This document shows, piece by piece, positions 20,756-28,584 of a stretch of 28,584 nt of DNA. The stretch comes from Priapulus caudatus (lineage: Eukaryota; Priapulida; Priapulimorpha; Priapulimorphida; Priapulidae): the NCBI RefSeq assembly GCF_000485595.1, contig NW_014577339.1, positions 171,074-199,657 on the forward strand. Reading direction: 5' to 3'. Position numbers and translations under genes: made by a program. Within the stretch, counting starts at the first letter, position 1; every line of letters starts with the position of its first letter. The notes beneath the pieces were generated by a model. It did no database searches. It saw only the letters and a list, made by a program, of their open reading frames with translations, and had not been told where the DNA came from.

Positions 20756-23700
20756 TCATTGCTTCAGCAGCATGGTCCTGAAGTCTTGGTTGCTAAGGGA
20801 GCTCTTCCCCTCTCCCTTTGCCGTCTCCACGTCGCCAGAACCCGCTAGTTTCATCTTGACATCGGCGTCCTCTGCTGGCTGTGTGGCCTGCTTTGGTTCT
20901 GGTTTACGCTTCAGGGATCTTGGCACCAAGCCAAGACTAATCTGTGTGCGAGCCTTGCCTCGACTGCAACGGCACACCACCATAAAATATGGACTGTTAA
21001 TCAAGCTGATAGCAGTTATCAAACGTGTGTGGGTGTGCGTGCACGAGTGTGGGTCCATATTGCAGTAACATCACTTTAATAACATGACAAACATTCGACA
21101 ACGATATACACAAGGATTGCTCAACGGGCAAGCATGGATAAAATGTTTGTGAGAAATGCAAACCTTCCATGTTCCTCTTTTGGGGCACCACCAAGAGAGG
21201 GCACAAACGATGTGGTAGTGCTGCCGTCACCTTCACCAGTCTTTGATTTTCTCACAGGCGGGTTGCTAATGGAAACTGAGATGCTGTGATCTCCGATCTG
21301 CAGTCCGTCTAGCTTGAGCACGGCTTCAGAAGCATTTTTCTATGTGCAGGAAAAAGTAAACAAAAACAAAAATATGAAACGTTAGTTATTTCCCCTTTAT
21401 GTTGTTAAAATTATTATTGTGTAAAGTATGAGGTATTTTGTGTTGCAGATTTTGTCAAATCTACACGAATCTTTTCACAAGGTTATGCTGTGTATGAGTT
21501 TTAAGCATACAAAAGATGTCAGCTGATTGAGAAATAACAAAAAGCATGTAAATAAGATTTTAACACCTGATCCTCAAATTCCACATAGGCAAGTCCCTTT
21601 GGTCTCCCGCTCTTATATGTGACCATCCGTATATCCTTTAGCTTGCCGTGTTCAGAGAATATTTTCTCCAGGGCATCATGCGTAACATCGAATGGAAGAT
21701 TCTTCACAAACAACTTGTTTCGCTCCACGCCAGACGACTGGAACTGAAATACAATTCACAAGTCGTGAACGCTTCAATCAGTTCGTCCCACTATCGTTAA
21801 TCCTAGCACAAGGTGGCAGCACTAACCTAGCCACTGTGGATGGTATGTAAAGTCGGTAACAGCAGTTATAGATTAGTGTTAGATTAGGGTTAGGATTTAT
21901 GGTTAGGGTTATGAATAGGGCCACAGTTAGGGTTCTGTTAGATTTCAGATATGCCTGTTATGTACTCTAGTCATATACTAACAGTTTTAGTTGCAACATC
22001 ACTCAAACTGTAGTCTGAGCACGACGGTGACCATTTTGAGGCATACCACGGACTTTGCAGGGCCTACTACAGACGTTTGCAACGTCCAATGGACCCAGGT
22101 GGAGCCCACCGTGGACTGTATACGCTGTATATTTCGCGGTGGTTTAATTTTCGTGAATTTCGCGAACGCGTTCCCGAAATAATACCGAATATTTCATAAT
22201 TCACCGACCGTGAAATTAACCACTCGCGAAATTGTGCGTCAAGTCTGAATTCGCGAAAATATCTGTACGTGAAAAATATGGCGTATACAGTACGTGTTAG
22301 GCCTACCTTGAAGTGAGCAGGCTGCTTGTCTTTCTTGTCCTCGCACGGCGACACGTACATCGGGCGTCCGTCGACGTGCGTGCGATCGAGCGCGAGCGCC
22401 GGTGCGCGCGAGTCCGCCGTGCGGAAGTACACGTAGCCGAAGCCACGCGAACGCCCGGCCGCGTTCCTCACGATGCGCACGCCCACCATGTGTCCCACCT
22501 GCAACGCAGAGTGAGGGGCATAGTCACACGGACACGCACGCCTGCGATTCATCCACCAAAGTGTAGCACATCGCACAGGTTTCCTCTAGCACGACTGTCG
22601 TATATACGACCAGGGAAATATCCCCTGCCGAGAAAGGGACTGCCTTCCTGGATTTCCCAAAATTTACATTACATGCCCCGTAAGGCAGGGAGGCCGTAGT
22701 GATAGACACACGAGTAAAATGCCTGTGATTACTATTCGCCAAAGGAAATACGTACATCCGTAAACTGTTGTACCTGTAAAGCAGAGGTCATGTTGATAGG
22801 TAAGCATTTGGTGTGCATGGGTATCACAATGTATTTGATAACAGTTGGGCTCACCATCATACAGGCCTCCTCTTGGGGAAACCAGACCATATATACTAGA
22901 CCCAGTGTTGCTAATGTGTTATACTGGATGTGAGCAAGCTCATATCACACACAGAAAACACATCTAGAGAACACAGACACACGCGAAACCCAGTACAATG
23001 CATCTGTGCACCAGCCATAAAAATGCCGCATGCGTTCATCAGCTGGAGTGAAATAGCTCCTAAAAGTCTCCTTCACTGTGGCCATCATTATGCATAGGTA
23101 GGAAAGTAGAGCATGGAAGTGGCAATTCCCACGGATCGAGATTGTACGACCATACCTTCGAGAAGATTTTCTTTATCGGTTCCTCGCCGACAGAGAAGTT
23201 AAGATTACTGATAAAGACTGTCCTGTCGTCCATTTTGTGGTCATGTCTGTCCCCAAGCTCCATTTCAGAATTTTCTGGCACTTTATCGCTCGATTTCTCT
23301 TCCCCGTCTGAAATCAAATGCAAGCTTGAAACTTTCCTCCCCTTTTTCTATTCCAATAAAAAGGCAGGCATCTCCTCTCTTCTTTGCTGCTACTTGAGAT
23401 ATTTGATTGATTTGATTGGCAGCGCCAAGTTGTCCCCAGTACTGTCAAATTTATTATCCCGGAAGAGCTAATTATGCAAACCTCGTTTTTTCTTTGGTGG
23501 GGGCACCACTGGCATTTTGAATCCATCACTGTCAGTCTCCATGTCGGATACCGGTCGCTTTTTAGGTATACGCGGTGGCACCTCTTTGATATGCTTTAAA
23601 CAAATATATATACATACACATATGTATATATATATATACACACAACTATACGTGTCCCCACATATTGCAATCACTTCACTAATTGGAGAAAGATATTAAT

Positions 23701-26700
23701 AATAACGAAATAATATATTTGGGAAAAAAAATTTAATAATAAAACATAAGTAATTTATATATTAATAATATAAATATTTTATTATTAAAAGAGACTATAA
23801 ATACCATATATCTATACGATAAATTACTTTTCATTTCAAAATGATGAGATGATTGGAAGAGGTATTATAGAAAAAAAGGAAAATCATAGGGTATCAAATA
23901 AAATGATCTGTAGTATTTACCTTGTTATCACTCCATTTCTTCTGTTTAAAGTCTGCCTTTTTTCCAGGTTTCTTCTGAGGTTTTGCTTGCCTCCATTCCT
24001 CCGCTCTACGTGACGTCACTTGACCAGCCTGATTCTCCTTCTCTGCTTCCTAACAAAGCAACAGTAACTTTACATTCTTATATTTGTATAAAGCACACTG
24101 AACATGCAGATATGTGATTAACCAAACAGTTGTACTTTTTTAACACGAAATGTCGCCGACCATTTTGACACATTAGCTGGGTTGCACGAAAACATAAACG
24201 ATCATCAGAAGATGCTCATACTTTGGCACGCCGCTCATTCACCCGCTTCCATACGGGCTTACACTTGGCCATCGCCTCGTCTAGTTGCTCAAGGCTGCCT
24301 TCCTCTCGCTCGTAGTCAACGTACGCCTGGCAGACCACCTCTGGAAGGTCACTCGTATGATGTAGGGCGCGCTGCAGTAGTTTACGGCAGTGCTTCTGGT
24401 CACCGTATGCTCTGGATAAGAAACGCCACATAGCAGACGTCACATTGGTAATCACTAAAATGACATATCAGAGTTCTTATGAAACCAAAGTTAGCAAAAA
24501 TCAGGGGGGGGGGCACTTGGACAAAGCTAGAATGTTTATATCGCAGCTGTAATTGCTGCTCTAACTGTACATACTAACTAAGCTAGTAAGCTTACCGCTC
24601 TAGCTGTAGATATTCCATCCACAGGTGTGCCTCCTTGCCATGCCCCTCGTGCATGATGTCATTCCAAATCTCACGAGCGCGCGTCATGTTATTGCAGTGA
24701 GCGCCCTCTATTCTTGCCCAGTACTGACGAATCTTGCATTCCTGGTCGCCATCAGCACTGAAATCTGCATGAATAGTTTGTATTGTTATTTAGTTTAAAA
24801 AAATACTGCATGTTGTCTAAAGCTAAACATAGACAAATCCATTGTCGCTAGCCACAATCAGCTTGATTTTCAACTAGATTGCATGGATTCGTGCCCAAAA
24901 CTTCAATAGACTCACTCATTCTGGGATACTAGTGCCACCTACACACAGATAGTGCTCCCACCTTCCTACCAACAGCTCTGCTCCCTACCCAATGATAGCT
25001 CTGCTAACTACCCATTGAATGATGCCACCTAGTGACCGATACTACTGCCGCTTACTTACACTGCTGCAGGTAATCCACGGCCCTCTGGAATGTATCCTTT
25101 AACTCCTGGACCTCCTTCCCCGGAGCCTGCTCCCACTTGACGCGCCTGCGCATGTAGTCGAGGCAGGACAGCCACAGCTGTTTGTAGTCAGCAGGTGCGG
25201 CAAACCCCGCCTCCAGAGCCCGCTCCATTACAGCTGCAGAATGCAGAAACACAGCAGTGATACAACCATAATGCCGACGCCACCATAAAACCTACTCTCG
25301 CCCGGAGTGCTCCGAGACCATCTCTTACAAAGTCGAGTAGGTAGACTTCCGAGGTGTGCCTACAGCCCTACACGATTCTCAAATTTAATAGTGAAGGCAT
25401 GAGTGACACTATTAATGGTAAACAGAAATGGACTCGCCTCTGGTCGATCTTGCTGTTGCTTCTTTCAAGGTTAACTGTCACACGATGATGGCGCTTACCT
25501 ACGATCTCTTCGTGGGGCGTGACGTTCCGTTCCAGGGAGCGCATGTACCCCTGCCACAGGGTGACGGCCCACGGGCAGTTACGTACTGCGCGTTCGTACG
25601 CCCCCACCGCTAGGTGTCCGATCTTCAGCTGCGTCTCCTGCAGAACATAACATTCGTGGTGAGAAAGCAGACAACAGTTACGAACGTAAATCAGCTGGCA
25701 ATAGTAGAAACGATGGCGGCTGTAGCGGGCTTTGAATGTTAATTTTTTAACAGCAAGGCAAGTGGTATCTTCAGTTTAGTCTGAGATTTTATCGCACCAC
25801 AACAAGAGAATGAGGCACCAAGGCCGACACGTCTTTACAGAAGACTTATCAAAGCCACTTACCGACAAACAACACTTTTTACCTAGGACAAAGTGGGATA
25901 CACACACAACATAGGAAGACACAAAACCATACCAGGTAGGGAAGCTACATCAGTTGATTACAATAGAGCTCTATCATCCAATTTTCAGAGCTATCATGGA
26001 ACAAAATAGGGCAGCGTCAACAATTGCCATCCGTGTTGTGGTGAAATTCGAGGCTAACTCAAACTACAGAGCGACACTACGATATACCGCTGCCATTAGA
26101 GTCAAACGATGTTGAGAAGGCTTACCAGGTAGTCAGTATACTGTAGCCAGAGATCAGGAAGGAGGCAGTTGTCGGTCAGAGCACGCTCGTAGATGCACTG
26201 TATTCGAGCGGGATCACCCTGCTCAAGCTCGTACTCGATGTACGTTTGATATGCGCTGATTGTCGAAGCTCCTTCCTCCACCTCCGCCTGAGACAGAAAT
26301 TACAAGCACTGCTACAATAATCTTACCACAGTAACATCTACTTGAAATGCCAATGCTACAACGACTGAAAAAGCGAAACCCATAACAGAATGCTGTACAA
26401 TTCCATATGGGAACATATGTAGCCTGCAACAATTAGGTTCCAGTAATCTCTTGAATGAACTCTCCCTAGAAAATTTAATCAAGATACAACTATCTTTTAG
26501 CAAAAGGATGGCTAACTGATGCAAAAGACAAAATTAATAATGAGTATTTCTTCACCAATGCATCTTCATACACTGTCAGCTGTGATAGCTTCTTCTTGGC
26601 TTTTTCATACTGGAACTTTGTGTTGTGATCGATTTCTTCCTCTGACAGCCACGCGCGATACTCCTCCAAGGCCACATCCATATCTAACAGCAATAATAGC

Positions 26701-28145
26701 AGCAACTTACACAGGGCCTTTACCTCAGTTCTACCAGGTCAAGCAAGCAGAACAGTTATCTTGTAATCTAACACAGGCAGCATCTACATGGCACGTACAA
26801 ATTATGTGCATATAAATTTTATACTGCTTGCGACACCTGTCACTTCACGCGTTTCCTTGCATGCTCGCGATATATGGTGGAAAAGGAGTTGCTTACCGGT
26901 TAGTGGAACAGACAGCTGTCTCCTGAAGAGGGTCTTAATTCTGGCCACCTGATCGTCAATTTGCTTCTGCTGCTCTGAGGAGGGAATTGTCCCTGGAGCT
27001 GGCTGAAAGATAATGCACACAGCTGTCATCACTTATCGCTCACATGACAGCTGTTGTTTCCAAGCACTAACCACCATCCTCAGGATGACCAAGCGAGATT
27101 AAAATATATACAGATCTACAACCTTACAACATTTAGTTCACTACGAGAATACAAATCATCAATTGTAAAGACAGTACCATAATCAAGACTAGGCAGATCG
27201 ATGCTTATCAGTTCACCAGGTTCTCACTACAGTACTGTGCGAGAGAAATCAAAACTCTATGTAGGAGAACATTGCACATTACGACACTCATGTCACTGCT
27301 GCGTTTGCACCTGTAATCCTGGAAGAAGAGCATTCTCGAATTCCCTGTATGTCTCCCAGACAAGCATGCCCTTGGTAGTGTGAAGACCGCAGGCAGTCAG
27401 TGCTCTGTCACACACTGACCGCACGTTCTTTATGCCATCTTTGCCATCCATGCCGCCGATGGAGAATTGGATGTACTCGACCCATATTTCCACAGCTAAA
27501 AAGGTTATTTAACATGTAGACCGAGTTACTCGTCCATATTCACTCTATCAAAAGTATGCAAGTCTATACGTTCGTGATATTATTCGTAATTAAATCATTC
27601 GTAAACATATACAACATAAATGTGCTTACAAAGGTAATCTTTCACAGCCCTTTCAAACAGCTTGGCAACAACTTCTCTCTCTGATTCATTAGTTGCCAAG
27701 GGAACCTCATCTCTAAGCCAGTCCAACCAAAGTTCTGTAATATAACAATCGAATTCAGATGATGGAGTTCACTGCGGCCAGTACTCGAAGCAAATATTCA
27801 AAGTAACCAACACATTTTTATATTTTAAACGAGTATAAGTATAACAGTCAAAGCTTCATGCCGCATAAATTTACGTACAGCTATTCCATCAGTTGCAGCT
27901 AGTATATAGTGTCATGTCATGTGAAGTTTGACAGCTACATCTAACAATAATAGCTAAGAAACTGCAAGCTGTAGCAGTAGCAGAAATGTACATAAGGCAG
28001 ATATTACGGGTTGCTAACCTTCTGTAAGGGGAAACAGCTTGTTCATCCGTTCTCTCGCATGCTGCAGGGCTTCCAGATCACCCAGCTTTCTAAGGATTGT
28101 TATGAGTTGCACATGAGAGTCGTAGTGGTATGGATTCGCTGTCAC
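20756..28145 (-). CDS. SART3: SART3, U4/U6 snRNP recycling factor (last 17 coding exons, 5' end missing)
   Basis: Exons in transcript order: 28145-28019, 27734-27630, 27495-27311, 27002-26897, 26683-26556, 26287-26126, 25637-25499, 25233-25060, 24764-24596, 24411-24222, 24049-23921, 23593-23482, 23307-23156, 22498-22307, 21743-21567, 21339-21164 and 20963-20756. They join to 2631 nt (876 residues plus stop) with no phase break. The human protein is 963 residues, so roughly the first 90 lie off the right edge. The first ten exons are HAT (half-a-TPR) repeats, for example LWLDWLRDEVP, VEIWVEYIQFSIGG, PDLWLQYTDYL, NCPWAVTLW and YWARIEGAHCNNM..AREIW. A basic, Lys-rich linker with NLS-like PKKRP and PPKKKR follows. 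RRM1 has TVFISNLNF and RGFGYVYF; RRM2 has LFVKNLPF and KGLAYVEF. The C-terminus LSNQDFRTMLLKQ matches the family's LSm-contacting tail. The known role is to re-anneal U4 and U6 snRNAs in the nucleus and to act as a scaffold for USP4/USP15. It is convergent with SMPD4. Confidence 0.97.
21868..21935 (-). repeat. Degenerate interstitial TTAGGG-like tract
   Basis: Repeated GTTAGGGTTA/GATTAGGGTTAGG motifs lie in the SART3 intron between the exons ending at 22307 and starting at 21743. They resemble the core of the element at 921-1190, but without its arms. Confidence 0.6.
22114..22293. mobile_element. Small TIR element with TTTCGCG-rich interior
   Basis: The ends ACTGTATACGCTGTATATTTCGCG (from 22115) and GTACTGTATACGCCATATTTTT (complement, ending 22293) are imperfect inverted repeats of about 25 bp. 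The interior has TTTCGCGGTGGTTTAATTTTCG and inverted CGCGAA motifs. It ends 13 bp from the SART3 donor at 22306, so part of the intron 5' end is element-derived. Confidence 0.65.
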
Positions 28146-28344
28146 CTAAAGAAGAAATTAACAGTACAGTCACTGTGACACAAAAAATGATACACAAAAT
28201 AAAAAACTTTTTTAGTAAAATAAAATTTTACAAAAACTCCATCTTCAGGATAGTTTCTTGGACTCTAAACTAAAGATTAATCCTTGTGAGATTACGAATA
28301 CGAGGTTAGCAACCGGCATGAACTACACTGTAACTGTAAGAACT

Positions 28345-28400
28345 AGCTCTAGTACTATAGCCCGCGTACAGTTGCCGCAGGGCTATAGAACATTTTATGC
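28345..28400 (+). repeat. End fragment of the 1313-1921 foldback family
   Basis: From AGCTCTAGTACTATAGCCC onwards this matches the left end at 1314 for about 42 bp without change and then diverges (GAACATTTTATGCC against GAACATTCTATTACG). The opposite end is not in the window. It lies in a SART3 intron or its 5' flank. Confidence 0.8.
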
Positions 28401-28491
28401 CAGGTTTCGTAACTGCACCTGTCCCCCAATGCTTCCACGAAAAATGGCTCACAAAACGCAAAATGATCGGGCCTTTTAACACTTATTTATC

Positions 28492-28584
28492 CAGTAGCGG
28501 ATTATCAATGGGGCAAAGGGGCATTTGCCCCTGGCCCTACAAGTCGACCGGCCCTAAAGTGTTGTGACTACAAAAAAAAATTAT
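28492..28584 (+). repeat. Possible hAT-type transposon end, cut by window edge
   Basis: The sequence beginning CAGTAGCGGATTATCAATGG and continuing GGCATTTGCCCCTGGCCC has the CAGNNGCGGA form seen at the ends of many hAT elements. The rest is outside the window, so this is a resemblance only. Confidence 0.4.

Overview
This is a 28.6-kb piece of animal (metazoan) nuclear DNA. The genes are split by many GT-AG introns, the reading frame continues across almost every predicted junction, the proteins belong to animal families, the telomere-like repeats are of the TTAGGG/CCCTAA type, and the introns are full of palindromic DNA-transposon debris. Introns of about 50 bp to 6.5 kb and several repeat styles suggest an aquatic invertebrate. 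That is an impression only, and the species cannot be named from the sequence.

Layout. (1) 279-464, minus strand: a 5' coding exon of an unrecognised protein. It runs off the left edge and lies head-to-head with the next gene across a 248-bp putative shared promoter (465-712). (2) 713-18312, plus strand: a complete SMPD4 gene (neutral sphingomyelinase 3, an ER/nuclear-envelope protein). The model has 18 coding exons, a phase-consistent 2550-nt CDS and 849 residues. (3) 10850-15511, minus strand, wholly inside one 6.5-kb SMPD4 intron: a piggyBac-transposase-derived gene. The model has 8 coding exons and 612 residues, with the DDE-type core and the C-terminal Cys-rich domain intact in frame. 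By eye, two of the three catalytic Asp positions are Glu, so it looks like a domesticated host gene. (4) 18313-20755: a convergent intergenic region that begins with a 55-bp minisatellite overlapping the SMPD4 stop codon. (5) 20756-28145, minus strand: SART3 (U4/U6 snRNP recycling factor). Its last 17 coding exons are present (876 residues plus stop), with HAT repeats, two RRMs and the C-terminal LSm-binding-like motif. Its 5' exons lie beyond the right edge.

The introns hold several repeat families. They include two copies of a palindromic element with telomere-like repeats in its centre, on either side of the shared promoter, and a foldback element at 1313-1921 whose end sequence recurs at 28345 in SART3. 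A TTAA-flanked foldback MITE sits inside the piggyBac-derived gene, a compound multi-hairpin palindrome lies just upstream of that gene, and a block rich in AGGTCA motifs lies in an SMPD4 intron.

I see no operon-like or pathway link between SMPD4, SART3 and the nested gene. The neighbourhood is a head-to-head pair, a tail-to-tail pair and a nested antisense gene. The best candidate for something new is the nested intron-bearing piggyBac-derived gene and its surroundings.
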